In this document: positions 1-7,866 of the stretch, piece after piece
How the letters are laid out: each line of letters begins with the position of its first letter
Position numbering within the stretch: the stretch's first letter is position 1
Source of the DNA: Actinomycetota bacterium
Lineage (GTDB): Bacteria; Actinomycetota; Aquicultoria; SURF-47
NCBI GenBank assembly: GCA_003599235.1
Contig: QZJE01000020.1
Location: 49,668-113,667, forward strand
Direction of reading: 5' to 3'
Length of the DNA stretch: 64,000 nt
The notes under the pieces: generated by a model
What the model was told of the DNA's origin: nothing
Databases searched by the model: none
Seen by the model: the letters and a program-made list of their open reading frames with translations, nothing else
Translations under genes and position numbers: made by a program

Positions 1-2
1 TT

Positions 3-155
3 AAAATAACCGAAAATGATAAAAAAATGCTTAATAAACACCTAAAAGCATTCGCGAAAACTTTTAAGCTCGACTATAATGGAATAGCAAACGCTAGTTT
101 TACTAAATTAATGCCATTGAGCCACCGACCATACGGACAGTTATATGCATACTAA
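3..155 (+). CDS. 3' end of an unidentified gene (cut by window edge)
   Basis: The frame starting at base 3 stays open for about 50 codons, ends with a stop at 153-155 and overlaps the rpe start by 11 bases. It is basic and ends in SHRPYGQLYAY. I do not recognise the family. An overlap of this size with the next gene is typical of a co-transcribed upstream gene, so rpe may be the second gene of an operon. Confidence 0.4.
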   Translation, partial: KITENDKKMLNKHLKAFAKTFKLDYNGIANASFTKLMPLSHRPYGQLYAY

Positions 156-804
156 AATTGCTACATCAATACTTTCAGCAGATTTTAGCTGCTTAAAAGA
201 ACAAGTCAAGGAAGCTGAGAAAGCCGGTGCTGACCTAATCCATATTGATGTAATGGACGGCCATTTTGTACCAAACATCACTATTGGCCCAGCAGTTGTT
301 AAAAGTGTTAAAAAAATAACTGATTTGCCTTTAGATGTGCATTTAATGATAGAGCATCCTGAGTTCTATATTGATGATTTTGTATCAGCCGGCGCCGACT
401 GGATATCAGTACACTTAGAGGCCTGCCCCCACCTACATCGCACAGTTCATCTAGTTAAATCTAAGCCCAATGTTAAAGTAGGGGTTGCCGTTAATCCGGC
501 TACTGCTCTTACAAACCTAGTTAACGTAGTTGATCTACTTGATTTTGTGTTGATAATGTCTGTTAACCCGGGCTTTGGTGGACAAGAGTTTATAACCCAG
601 TCTATTGGTAAAATAAAATTTCTTAAGCAAATGCTCAAAGAGAAGTCCTCCAAAGCCTTTATTGAAGTCGATGGAGGCATAACTGCTGACAACGCCAAAC
701 AGGTTGCTTTAGCCGGAGCAGACGTTTTAGTAGCCGGTAATTCAGTTTTTGGCCAAGAAAATATTGGCGAGGCCCTCCAAAAAATCCTCAAGAGCCTAGG
801 ATAA
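145..804 (+). CDS. rpe: Ribulose-phosphate 3-epimerase
   Basis: Interconverts ribulose 5-phosphate and xylulose 5-phosphate in the pentose phosphate pathway. The 219-residue TIM barrel is full length. Diagnostic motifs are HIDVMDGHFVPN near residue 33 (metal His and Asp), DVHLMI near 64, MSVNPGFGGQ near 136 and EVDGGI near 171, which carries the second catalytic Asp. The ATG start matches the usual N-terminus (TKIATSILSADF). The Shine-Dalgarno sequence is weak. It supplies precursors for ribulose 5-phosphate, the substrate of RibBA downstream, so the neighbourhood is metabolically coherent. Confidence 0.97.
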   Translation: MHTKIATSILSADFSCLKEQVKEAEKAGADLIHIDVMDGHFVPNITIGPAVVKSVKKITDLPLDVHLMIEHPEFYIDDFVSAGADWISVHLEACPHLHRTVHLVKSKPNVKVGVAVNPATALTNLVNVVDLLDFVLIMSVNPGFGGQEFITQSIGKIKFLKQMLKEKSSKAFIEVDGGITADNAKQVALAGADVLVAGNSVFGQENIGEALQKILKSLG

Positions 805-831
805 CTCTAAAGCTAAACCTTAACTTTACAT

Positions 832-860
832 TTTACCTGTATAAATTAATCCATTATAAT
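832..860 (+). promoter_or_regulatory. Sigma-70-type promoter for the rib operon
   Basis: TTTACC (832-837), a 17-base spacer and a perfect TATAAT (855-860) lie 20 bases before the ribD ATG. The leader would be about 13 nt, too short for an FMN riboswitch. Confidence 0.7.
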
Positions 861-879
861 TAGTGGTTACGTTAAGCTT

Positions 880-2049
880 ATGAAAAACGATATTTTTTGG
901 ATGAAAAAAGCTATAAAATTAGCCGAGAAAGGGCGGGGAAACGTGAGCCCTAATCCGCTGGTGGGAGCCATTGTTGTAAAAGACGGGGAAATGATAGCTT
1001 CTGGTTATCATCAGAAATTCGGTGAACCACATGCGGAGATATATGCCTTATCGAAAGCTATCGACACAAAAGACGCTTCTTTATATGTAACTTTGGAACC
1101 ATGTTGTCATAAAGGAAAAACACCCCCTTGTACAGAGCTTATTAAAAAACACGAGCTTAAAAACATAATAATCGGCAGCTCAGACCCTAATCCTATAGTA
1201 AGTGGTAGGGGAGTAGCTGAGCTAAAAAAGGCTGGTTTTAGGGTAAAAACAAGTTTTTTAGAGGATGAAATAAAAAAGCAAAATGAGGCTTATTTTAAAT
1301 ACATTACTTCCGGCTTGCCTTTCGTAACTATCAAATCGGCTATTACCTTAGACGGCAAAATAGCAGACAACAAAGGTTTTTCTAAGTGGATTAGCGGCTC
1401 TGATGCCAGAGCAGCTGTTCAAAAGCTAAGAGCCGACAATGATGCCATTATGACAGGAATCGGAACAGTATTGGCTGATGACCCTATGCTAAATGTGCGA
1501 GATATAAAACCAGGTAGTTTTAAGCCACCCTTAAGACTAATTATCGACCCTAAAGCTAAATTGCCTTTGGACAGCAATATCGTTAAAACAGCTTCTGAGG
1601 TGCCAACTATTGTCTGTGTGGGCTTTATTAGTTCTTCAAAGAAAGCAGCTTTAGAAAAGGCCCAAGTTGAAATAGCGACCTTTAAAGCAAATAACGGAAT
1701 ATTTAATCTAAAAGAAATACTAGCTTATCTGGCTAAAAAAGATATCTCTAGCATATTAATAGAAGCCGGTGCAAGCCTTAATGAAAGCGCTTTAAGCCAG
1801 GGAATTGTTGATAAAGTGGTATTTTTTATCGCTCCCAAGTTAATCGGTGGGGCAGAAGTGCCGGTTGTCAAAGGAGATGGCCTTAGGAACTTAAGCAATT
1901 GCTTTGAGCTTAGTTTTGATACAATTAATAAACTAGATAGAGATCTAATGATTGTTTGTTATCCTAGAAGCAGGAGACAGAGAAACCAGAAGGAGATTGC
2001 CACGTCCTTACGGGCTCGCAATGACGTCATTGCGAGGAGTTCCAATTGA
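880..2049 (+). CDS. ribD: Bifunctional riboflavin deaminase/reductase RibD
   Basis: Carries out the deamination and reduction steps of riboflavin synthesis. The N-terminal zinc deaminase (about residues 1-145) shows HAE near residue 51 and TLEPCCHKGKTPPC near 71, the zinc ligands. The C-terminal reductase (about 148-362) starts VTIKSAITLDGKIA and contains GIGTVLADDPML. The final 25 or so residues (after LMIVCYPR) do not belong to the family: they are the translation of a palindromic repeat that also supplies the stop codon. First gene of ribD-ribE-ribBA; there is no good Shine-Dalgarno site at the ATG. Confidence 0.95.
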   Translation: MKNDIFWMKKAIKLAEKGRGNVSPNPLVGAIVVKDGEMIASGYHQKFGEPHAEIYALSKAIDTKDASLYVTLEPCCHKGKTPPCTELIKKHELKNIIIGSSDPNPIVSGRGVAELKKAGFRVKTSFLEDEIKKQNEAYFKYITSGLPFVTIKSAITLDGKIADNKGFSKWISGSDARAAVQKLRADNDAIMTGIGTVLADDPMLNVRDIKPGSFKPPLRLIIDPKAKLPLDSNIVKTASEVPTIVCVGFISSSKKAALEKAQVEIATFKANNGIFNLKEILAYLAKKDISSILIEAGASLNESALSQGIVDKVVFFIAPKLIGGAEVPVVKGDGLRNLSNCFELSFDTINKLDRDLMIVCYPRSRRQRNQKEIATSLRARNDVIARSSN

Positions 2050-2066
2050 GACGACGAAGCAATCTC
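1993..2066. repeat. REP-like palindromic element fused to the 3' end of ribD
   Basis: The element runs from gagattgc to gcaatctc (8-base terminal inverted repeat) and holds a perfect 22-base palindrome at 2015-2036. It belongs to the same family as the element inside dapF (16924-16989) and the fragment at 42681-42719. It overlaps the last codons of ribD and fills the ribD-ribE gap. Confidence 0.85.
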
Positions 2067-2097
2067 ATTACGGATTCTATCCCCGATGGAGAGATTC

Positions 2098-2694
2098 ATG
2101 TTTAGCGGAATTATTGAGGAATTAGGAACAATTAAAGACCTTAAAAGGCAAGGCAATAACTTTGTGCTGGTTGTAAACGCAAATAAGCTGACCCAACAAG
2201 CTAAGGAAGGCAGCTCAATAGCGGTAAACGGCACTTGCCTTACAGTTACAGCTAATAAAGGCAACGGACTTTCTTTCGATGTAATGCCTGAAACCGCAAA
2301 AAGAACAGACCTGGGCAACTTAAAAAAAGGTGATAAGGTTAACTTAGAGAGAGCTTTAGCTGCTGATGGACGCTTTGAGGGCCATATTGTCCAAGGACAC
2401 GTCGATGCCACCGGGACAATACAGAGCACCAGAGCTGATGGTAATGCCGTTATTTTTTATATTAAGACCAACCCTAAACTGACTCTGATGATGGTTGAGA
2501 AGGGCTCGATAGCTGTCGATGGCATTAGTTTAACGGTAGTAGAGGTTAAATCAGGCCTATTTAGCGTCTCTATTATCCCGTTTACATTAAAAAATACCAC
2601 CTTGGGCTTTAAAAAAGCCGGCAGTAAGGTTAATCTGGAAGTTGACATTATCGGTAAATATGTTGCGAAATACCTTAAAGGAGTTAGGCTCTAG
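2098..2694 (+). CDS. ribE: Riboflavin synthase, alpha subunit
   Basis: Dismutates two lumazine molecules into riboflavin. The 199-residue protein has the two homologous lumazine-binding halves: [12 protein letters not shown] at the start with VNGTCLTV near residue 42, and [11 protein letters not shown] near 95 with [11 protein letters not shown] near 140. The ATG at 2098 is chosen over the upstream in-frame ATG (2086) because GGAGAG sits just before it and all family members begin MFSGII or MFTGII. The stop is one base before the ribBA start. The partner lumazine synthase (ribH) is not in the window. Confidence 0.96.
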   Translation: MFSGIIEELGTIKDLKRQGNNFVLVVNANKLTQQAKEGSSIAVNGTCLTVTANKGNGLSFDVMPETAKRTDLGNLKKGDKVNLERALAADGRFEGHIVQGHVDATGTIQSTRADGNAVIFYIKTNPKLTLMMVEKGSIAVDGISLTVVEVKSGLFSVSIIPFTLKNTTLGFKKAGSKVNLEVDIIGKYVAKYLKGVRL

Positions 2695-2695
2695 T

Positions 2696-3907
2696 ATGTC
2701 AATCAGTAAAATAAAAGAAGCAATAGAAGATATAAAGCAAGGCAAAATGGTAATCGTTGTAGACGATGCTAGCCGGGAAAATGAAGGCGACTTGGTAATG
2801 GCTGCTTCCAAAGTAACCGCTGAGTCTATTAATTTTATGACAAAAGAGGGCAGGGGCTTAATCTGTTTACCCTGCAGCACTAAACGCCTAGACGAGCTTA
2901 AGATCCCTCAAATGGTAGAAGATAACACCTCTACCCATCAAACGGCTTTTGCGGTTTCTATTGGGGCGAAAAACAAGATAACCACTGGCATTTCTGCTCA
3001 CGACAGAGCGGCAACTATCCAAGCGGTAACAAATCCGGAAACTAAACCGGAAGATATCTCCAAACCGGGCCATGTTTTTCCCTTACGAGCTAAAAAAGGT
3101 GGTGTATTAGAGCGTGCAGGGCATACCGAAGCTGCTGTCGATTTAGCAAAATTAGCAGGCCTTTTTCCGGCAGGAGTAATCGTAGAAATCATGCACGAAG
3201 ACGGCACCATGGCCCGCCTGCCCGAACTTACTAAAATCGCAAAGAAGTTCAACTTAAAAATAGTTACTATCGAAGATCTGATAAAGTACCGTCATCGAAC
3301 AGAAAGATTAATTAAGAAGGTTACTCAAATTAATATGCCGACTAAATACGGCAAGTTTAAAGCAATAAGCTATAAAAGCTTAGTTGACAAAGAATGCCAT
3401 ATTGCTTTAGTAAAAGGAAACGTTAAGAAAGCCAAGAATGTCCTGGTAAGAGTGCATTCTGAGTGTCTAACCGGCGATGTATTTGGTTCCCTTAGGTGTG
3501 ACTGCGGGCAGCAGTTGAAAAAAGCTTTAGAGGAAATAGAAAAAGAAGGTTGTGGCGTCTTTTTATACATAATCGGCCAAGAAGGAAGAGGAATCGGCTT
3601 AATTAATAAAATGAAAGCATATAAGTTGCAAGAGGAAGGCAGGGACACGGTCGAGGCAAACACTGCTCTAGGTTTCCCGGCCGACTTGCGTGATTACGGT
3701 ATCGGAGCTCAAATCTTATCTGATTTAGGCTTAAGCTCAATTAGACTGATGACCAATAATCCGGTAAAGATTGTGGGACTCGAAGGCTACGGATTAAAGG
3801 TAACAGAGAGAGTTCCGTTAGAAATAGCCCCTAATTGCATAAATATTAATTACTTAAAAGCTAAAAAGGAAAAGCTAAATCATTTACTAAACGATGGAAA
3901 TAGCTAA
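2696..3907 (+). CDS. ribBA: 3,4-DHBP synthase / GTP cyclohydrolase II fusion
   Basis: Makes both riboflavin precursors: 3,4-dihydroxy-2-butanone 4-phosphate from ribulose 5-phosphate (N-terminal half, [15 protein letters not shown] near residue 23 and HTEAAVDL near 142) and the pyrimidine from GTP (C-terminal half, [19 protein letters not shown] near 256 with three zinc Cys, then GQEGRGIGL). About 403 residues from the ATG at 2696, preceded by AAAGGAG. This start fits the family N-terminus; an upstream in-frame start would lie inside ribE. Confidence 0.97.
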   Translation: MSISKIKEAIEDIKQGKMVIVVDDASRENEGDLVMAASKVTAESINFMTKEGRGLICLPCSTKRLDELKIPQMVEDNTSTHQTAFAVSIGAKNKITTGISAHDRAATIQAVTNPETKPEDISKPGHVFPLRAKKGGVLERAGHTEAAVDLAKLAGLFPAGVIVEIMHEDGTMARLPELTKIAKKFNLKIVTIEDLIKYRHRTERLIKKVTQINMPTKYGKFKAISYKSLVDKECHIALVKGNVKKAKNVLVRVHSECLTGDVFGSLRCDCGQQLKKALEEIEKEGCGVFLYIIGQEGRGIGLINKMKAYKLQEEGRDTVEANTALGFPADLRDYGIGAQILSDLGLSSIRLMTNNPVKIVGLEGYGLKVTERVPLEIAPNCININYLKAKKEKLNHLLNDGNS

Positions 3908-4241
3908 ACCATGGGGCAACGTAAAAGAATACGCTTCTAACCAAACTTGCACCGTGCGTATCATCTACCTGGAGCCTAATAAAGAAACAAGCCTGCATTC
4001 TCACGATTTAAGAGACGATATGTGGGTTGTCTTAGATAATGGTATTAAAGTCCAGATTGCAGATAAAACCTACGATACCAAGCCAGGCCAAGAATTTGTT
4101 ATCCCTGCCGAGAGCCTGCACCGCATTATTAACGGCCCTCATAAAGGACGCGTTCTAGAAATTGCTTTTGGCTACACTAGTGAAGAAGATATTTCCCGGG
4201 TAGAAGATGAATACGGCCGTCTCTCAGGCAAAGGGGAATAA
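3894..4241 (+). CDS. Single-domain cupin, mannose-6-phosphate isomerase-like
   Basis: A 115-residue protein made of one cupin barrel. It begins KPWGNVKEY, like the C-terminal domain of type II phosphomannose isomerases, and has cupin motif 1 ([17 protein letters not shown], near residues 34-50) and motif 2 ([15 protein letters not shown], near 64-78). The metal-binding His residues are present. It overlaps ribBA by 14 bases, so it is translated with the rib operon, but a role in riboflavin synthesis is not known. It could be a sugar-phosphate isomerase or a small-molecule-binding cupin. Confidence 0.8.
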   Translation: MEIAKPWGNVKEYASNQTCTVRIIYLEPNKETSLHSHDLRDDMWVVLDNGIKVQIADKTYDTKPGQEFVIPAESLHRIINGPHKGRVLEIAFGYTSEEDISRVEDEYGRLSGKGE

Positions 4242-4253
4242 AGCATCTAAATC

Positions 4254-4262
4254 TGGTATAAT
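4254..4262 (+). promoter_or_regulatory. Extended -10 promoter for the M23 peptidase gene
   Basis: TGGTATAAT (TGn plus a perfect -10) ends 11 bases before the ATG at 4274, giving a leader of only a few bases and no Shine-Dalgarno site. Confidence 0.6.
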
Positions 4263-4273
4263 AATCCCTGTAT

Positions 4274-5299
4274 ATGAATGCCCTTGCAAGTAACTCTATC
4301 AAAAGACTACTTGCTATTTTTTTAATAGCAACCGCACTGCTTTTAATCCCTCCAACCCACACCCAAGCAGTGTCGCCTTCTGATGCTCAGGATATTAAAA
4401 ACCAGATAGAAGAGTCTAAAAGCAATTTGAGCAACATCTATGAACGCTACAATATAGAATCAAATCGCTTAGAAGAAATCAACAATCGTATTGACTCCAA
4501 CGCCGTTCAATTAGAAGAGTTGGCTGCTAAGTTGCAGGTAAGACAAGATGTTTTAAATAAAAGGGTCAAGTTTTTATATGGGCTAGACGATGTAAACTTT
4601 ATTGATATAGTAATGTCCTCTAAAAATTTTAACGAATTGCTTACCAATATGGAGTTTTTTAACCGCATAACCAATCAAGATGCATCGGTAGTTAAGCAGG
4701 TAAAAGTCTTAAGAGTAAAAGTAAAACATGCCCAGGAAAGCCTATATTCCGACCGTAAAGAACAGAGGTTTTTGGTAGCCTACCTTGATCGTAAAAAAGC
4801 AGAGATGGAGGGTGAGCTCGAAAAACAAAAAGGTCTTTTGGCCTCTATCGAAGAACAAATTAAAGCCGCTAGGCCAGTATCAGTATCCGCTTATAATCTT
4901 AATATCGGAAGCTTTGTTTTCCCAGCTCAAGCACCATATAGTTTTTATGATGACTGGGGCCAGTCCCGCGGAGGCGGTACAAGAACCCACAAAGGAACCG
5001 ACATTATGTCCACGTACGGAAACGAAGCATATGCGGTAGTTAGCGGTTATGTTTCAGTCGGCGACGGCGGAGCAGGGGGGCTGTGGATTACCCTCAATGG
5101 TGACGACGGCAACCAATACTGGTACATGCACATGGCCAGTTATGCTATAACCGGCGGACATGTTGAAGCAGGGCAGGTTATAGGTTATATTGGTGATAGT
5201 GGAAATGCACAAGGGGGGCCTGCTCATATCCACTTTGAGTTTCACCCGGGCGGCGGAGGAGCTGTTGATCCTTATCCGCTATTGGTAGCCTCCGGCTAG
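4274..5299 (+). CDS. Secreted EnvC/NlpD-like M23 peptidase with coiled coil
   Basis: Probable peptidoglycan endopeptidase or amidase activator acting outside the membrane. Residues 1-33 form a signal peptide (KR, then a hydrophobic run ending near TQA). Residues 35-200 are a long coiled coil of the EnvC/PcsB type. Residues 212-341 are a LytM/M23 domain with HKGTDI (first zinc His and Asp), WYMHM and HIHFEFH (second zinc site), so the zinc ligands look intact and the enzyme should be active. It is monocistronic and flanked downstream by a structured repeat. Confidence 0.9.
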   Translation: MNALASNSIKRLLAIFLIATALLLIPPTHTQAVSPSDAQDIKNQIEESKSNLSNIYERYNIESNRLEEINNRIDSNAVQLEELAAKLQVRQDVLNKRVKFLYGLDDVNFIDIVMSSKNFNELLTNMEFFNRITNQDASVVKQVKVLRVKVKHAQESLYSDRKEQRFLVAYLDRKKAEMEGELEKQKGLLASIEEQIKAARPVSVSAYNLNIGSFVFPAQAPYSFYDDWGQSRGGGTRTHKGTDIMSTYGNEAYAVVSGYVSVGDGGAGGLWITLNGDDGNQYWYMHMASYAITGGHVEAGQVIGYIGDSGNAQGGPAHIHFEFHPGGGGAVDPYPLLVASG

Positions 5300-5304
5300 T
5301 TTGA

Positions 5305-5391
5305 CCGAGGGGTGGCGCGGAAGAGAGGGCTCCCAGCGCGCGCAAGATACCTCTGAGCACGATGGGAAACTGTAGCGACAGGACCCCGAGG
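5305..5391. repeat. Structured ~85-bp repeat, copy A
   Basis: Flanked by CCGAGGGGT (5305-5313) and ACCCCGAGG (5383-5391), which pair around tandem G-A mismatches. Inside are a second stem (CGCGGAAG with CTGTAGCG, imperfect) and an inner stem (CCCA with TGGG), with the conserved CAAG...CTGAGCA apical region. It lies between the M23 peptidase and the 112-residue membrane protein, and its terminal GAGG may act as that gene's ribosome-binding site. Confidence 0.85.
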
Positions 5392-5398
5392 CAGTTAA

Positions 5399-5737
5399 TT
5401 GCAGATGATAGAACAATACGTAGATGAGTCAGCCAACAGAATAGTTAGCAGCAGGGCAAAACTAGCTTGTATTTTATCGATAAGCGGAGTAGTTCTTTTT
5501 TGGTTATTTATCGCCTTCAGTAGTCTTTCATGGGGCTTAATTATCTTCAATATCGCTTTTTACGCCATATTGGGAATACACAGTGCAGCAATCTTTTTAG
5601 GACTAATTTCCTTGCCGGAGATTAAATCAAATCATGAGAAAGGCTACTTTTTTGCCCTTGGTTCTCTTTATAATTCCGCTTTTTTTATCTTTATGATATT
5701 AACTGTTTTGCGTTATTTATTTTTTCCGAAGTTCTAA
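5399..5737 (+). CDS. Small membrane protein of unknown function
   Basis: A 112-residue protein with three predicted membrane helices (about residues 22-45, 48-72 and 88-108) and a short acidic N-terminus. I do not recognise the family. Start could be the TTG at 5399, seven bases after the GAGG that ends the repeat copy A, or the ATG at 5405. It has no partner gene on either side. Confidence 0.65.
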   Translation: MQMIEQYVDESANRIVSSRAKLACILSISGVVLFWLFIAFSSLSWGLIIFNIAFYAILGIHSAAIFLGLISLPEIKSNHEKGYFFALGSLYNSAFFIFMILTVLRYLFFPKF

Positions 5738-6114
5738 GATAAGCCCCCATATAATTAAAAAAGTCTTCATTGAAGGGAATGATTATCAATTATTAACTTT
5801 ACATAACATATATTATCGGGAATTGATAATAAGCGTAAGTTCATTCAGATAGTGAGAAAACAAGCACGGGGCAAGCCCTTGTGCGTCAATTCCCGATAAT
5901 ATATAAAGGTGATTCTTTTGGACTTTTGATGATATTTGGGCCTTTATTGCCTTTGCTGCCTATTTTTGCCTCGGTCATCATCCATTATAGGCCGCTTGAC
6001 CTGCAGATATTTCACCAGAGCCCTCAGGAGACACAATAATATATTGCTTAGACTAAATATACCTTTATTGACGATTATCGTTAAAGTTTTTGGCTACAAG
6101 GTAACGACTAAAGC
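5738..6114. other. Gene-free region
   Basis: About 375 bases without a convincing gene. The first part holds a large inverted-repeat element (separate entry). The rest (5905-6114) contains only short frames with no family resemblance and no ribosome-binding site, possibly decayed sequence. Confidence 0.5.
5808..5904. repeat. 97-bp element with perfect 19-bp terminal inverted repeats
   Basis: Bases 5808-5826 and 5886-5904 are perfect reverse complements. The 59-base centre contains a further hairpin (gcacgggg with cccttgtgc, G-T pairs allowed). It could be a MITE-like element or a long RNA hairpin. Only one copy is seen in the window. Confidence 0.75.
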
Positions 6115-6693
6115 CTAAGGCATGCTTTTCTTTAGTAATTCCGAAAGGGCTTTTTCCAGAAGGATGTTCTTAAGATGTTGTGAGCTTCTAAGAAGGTCTG
6201 AAAGTTTGCCTTCTGCTTTCTTGCTATTATTTTTAATCATTGGAGCCACCGCTTGATAAAAAAGCATTGCCTCCCGGTCCGCAAAAGTCTCGTACATTTT
6301 TAGATGGCGTTGCTCGATACCGAACTTAGCCATGGACTTGTTAATATCTTTTATTTGTAACTCAAAGTTATCTTTTTTGCTTTTTGATGCCAACAGTCCC
6401 TGGGTTCGCTCTATTTTAACACCGCTTATATCTTCCATAGCTTTATCGCTTAAAGTTGATATCTTTGATTTAATCACTGACAGTGGCAAAAAACGCTCTT
6501 TTTGTAGCTTAAGAATAACACTTAGTTTCTTTACTTCTTTTTCACTAAACTTTCGATACCCTGATTTAGTACGCGAAGGCTTAATTAGACCTTTGTCCTC
6601 TAGAAACCGTAATTTACTTATCGTCAAATCACCAAACTCTGGTTTTAATCTTTTGACAACTTCTCCAATAGAATATGTTGATTTAGCGGTCAT
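6115..6693 (-). CDS. MerR-family transcriptional regulator
   Basis: 192 residues. The N-terminal winged helix-turn-helix is of MerR type (YSIGEVVKRL, SKLRFLEDKGLIKPSRTKSG, YRKFSEKEVKKL; residues 6-60), followed by a helical effector/dimerisation region with no Cys-rich metal site. It sits directly downstream of a FHA-domain gene (11-base gap), the same pairing as mycobacterial GarA (Rv1827) and the MerR protein Rv1828, so it is probably the local orthologue. Preceded by a clear GGAGG site. Its target is unknown. Confidence 0.85.
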   Translation of the reverse strand: MTAKSTYSIGEVVKRLKPEFGDLTISKLRFLEDKGLIKPSRTKSGYRKFSEKEVKKLSVILKLQKERFLPLSVIKSKISTLSDKAMEDISGVKIERTQGLLASKSKKDNFELQIKDINKSMAKFGIEQRHLKMYETFADREAMLFYQAVAPMIKNNSKKAEGKLSDLLRSSQHLKNILLEKALSELLKKSMP

Positions 6694-6703
6694 TTTTCCT
6701 CCG

Positions 6704-7180
6704 TCATTTTGATAAATAAACTAAGACAAACTTACCTATTTGTACTTCATCTCCACTATTAAGATCTGATTCATCGCTACGTTGATTGTTAACATATGTA
6801 CCATTTAAGCTTCCTATGTCTTTAACGCTCGCTTTCTTGGTTTCAGAGTTAAAAGCCAGCTTTGCATGACGCCTGGAAACCGTAATATCGTTAAGGAATA
6901 TATCACACTTGGGATCGCGTCCGATTAGTGTCTCCCCGTTGCTAAGAGGCATTCTCTGTCCAACAATGGGACCTTTCTTAACCACAAGTACAGCTTCTTC
7001 GTCTTCTAGGATAGCAGATACATCAATTTCTGTTTCCTTGGTATCAGCTGCAGATATTGAGGTAAGTGTTGCGGTGGACTCATCACATGTAGCCTTAAGC
7101 TCTGTGCCACATTTAGCACATTTTTCATCTTCTAGCTTATTTTCGAAACTACATTCAATACACTTATTAGTTTTAGTCAT
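6704..7180 (-). CDS. Zinc-ribbon/FHA signalling protein (GarA-like)
   Basis: 158 residues. The N-terminal zinc ribbon has C7-x2-C10 and C21-x2-C24. A Ser/Thr-rich linker follows, including T47-x-x-T50 before an acidic stretch, which resembles the phosphothreonine tail of GarA/OdhI. The FHA domain (about 70-158) has the canonical LIGRDPKCDI, SRRHAKL and NGTYVN motifs that bind phosphothreonine. In mycobacteria such proteins are switched by Ser/Thr kinases and control 2-oxoglutarate metabolism; that role here is inference. Confidence 0.88.
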   Translation of the reverse strand: MTKTNKCIECSFENKLEDEKCAKCGTELKATCDESTATLTSISAADTKETEIDVSAILEDEEAVLVVKKGPIVGQRMPLSNGETLIGRDPKCDIFLNDITVSRRHAKLAFNSETKKASVKDIGSLNGTYVNNQRSDESDLNSGDEVQIGKFVLVYLSK

Positions 7181-7183
7181 TGT

Positions 7184-7450
7184 CTAAAAGAAATCAAACT
7201 TCTTGCTTTTAAAAGCCTTTTTTAGCTCGTTATCTACCGTTTCGATAATCTGCGGATTCTCTATTAAATGTTTTATCTGTTCATCATTTAGACGGTTCTT
7301 AACATAAGGATCTTCGATAATTGATTTTAGGCGCCTATTACCCTTTAGCTCTTTAACCACATAATCAATTACACGTTCTTCTGCAACGTTATCTCCTAGA
7401 TCTTCTAGAAAATCTTTTACTATCTTTTGCACACGGTCAGGTAAAGACAA
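7184..7450 (-). CDS. Conserved-looking 88-residue protein, function unknown
   Basis: A soluble, charged, mostly helical protein with no signal peptide or Cys. I do not recognise it. It starts with TTG behind a strong AAGGAGG and sits 3 bases before the FHA gene and 29 bases after the RsiG-like gene, all on the same strand, so it belongs to the same signalling operon and may be a partner of one of them. Confidence 0.7.
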   Translation of the reverse strand: MSLPDRVQKIVKDFLEDLGDNVAEERVIDYVVKELKGNRRLKSIIEDPYVKNRLNDEQIKHLIENPQIIETVDNELKKAFKSKKFDFF

Positions 7451-7479
7451 GCTAAAACCTCCTTACGGGTTCAAATTGA

Positions 7480-7782
7480 CTATTTTCGTTCCGGTTTTGG
7501 TCCGTCAGTTAGTGCTTTGGCTAGTATTTGGGTTAGTTTATCGACATCAGTCTCAGAAATGATGCTGTTTTTATCCTTGCCGTGTTTGCTGCTAAGGCGC
7601 CTGGTAAGTTCTTCTCTTAGGATATCTATGCGGCCATGAACCATCCGCCGGCGAAATGAAATTTCTTCTTCTTCTTTATACAACTCATCTAATATAACTT
7701 TTAGTTCTTCGTCAGATTTCTTGTCTAGCTTAAGTAGTACTTGGTCTGCTTCTAATCTCTGCTTTGAACGTCTTTCTTTCAC
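7480..7782 (-). CDS. RsiG-like anti-sigma factor, putative c-di-GMP binder
   Basis: A 100-residue helical protein. Its second helix contains E-x3-S-x2-R-x3-H-x3-D (within EEISFRRRMVHGRIDIL, about residues 38-55). RsiG, the c-di-GMP-dependent anti-sigma factor of WhiG in actinobacteria, uses E(X)3S(X)2R(X)3Q(X)3D to bind the nucleotide; here only the Gln is replaced, by His. Length, the preceding helix rich in LxxL and the GRIDILREEL context also fit. The start is GTG behind AAAGGAG. No whiG gene is in the window. Identification rests on motif reading by eye. Confidence 0.65.
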   Translation of the reverse strand: MKERRSKQRLEADQVLLKLDKKSDEELKVILDELYKEEEEISFRRRMVHGRIDILREELTRRLSSKHGKDKNSIISETDVDKLTQILAKALTDGPKPERK

Positions 7783-7866
7783 CAGTTTCTCCTTTGTCGC
7801 CCGCCCATAGGCAACCTTGTTAACAGCTTTATTTTATCACAAATGTTTTTGCTATTTCTATGGTTA

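Noticed and set aside
5305..5320. Resemblance of GGGGTGGCGCGG to the T-box AGGGTGG-ACCGCG motif
   Set aside because: The copies lack a specifier stem and are not upstream of tRNA-synthetase or amino-acid genes; the rest of the fold does not fit a T-box.
5936..6118. Open frame of 60 codons on the plus strand
   Set aside because: No ribosome-binding site, no family resemblance, composition unlike neighbouring genes, and it overlaps the merR end.
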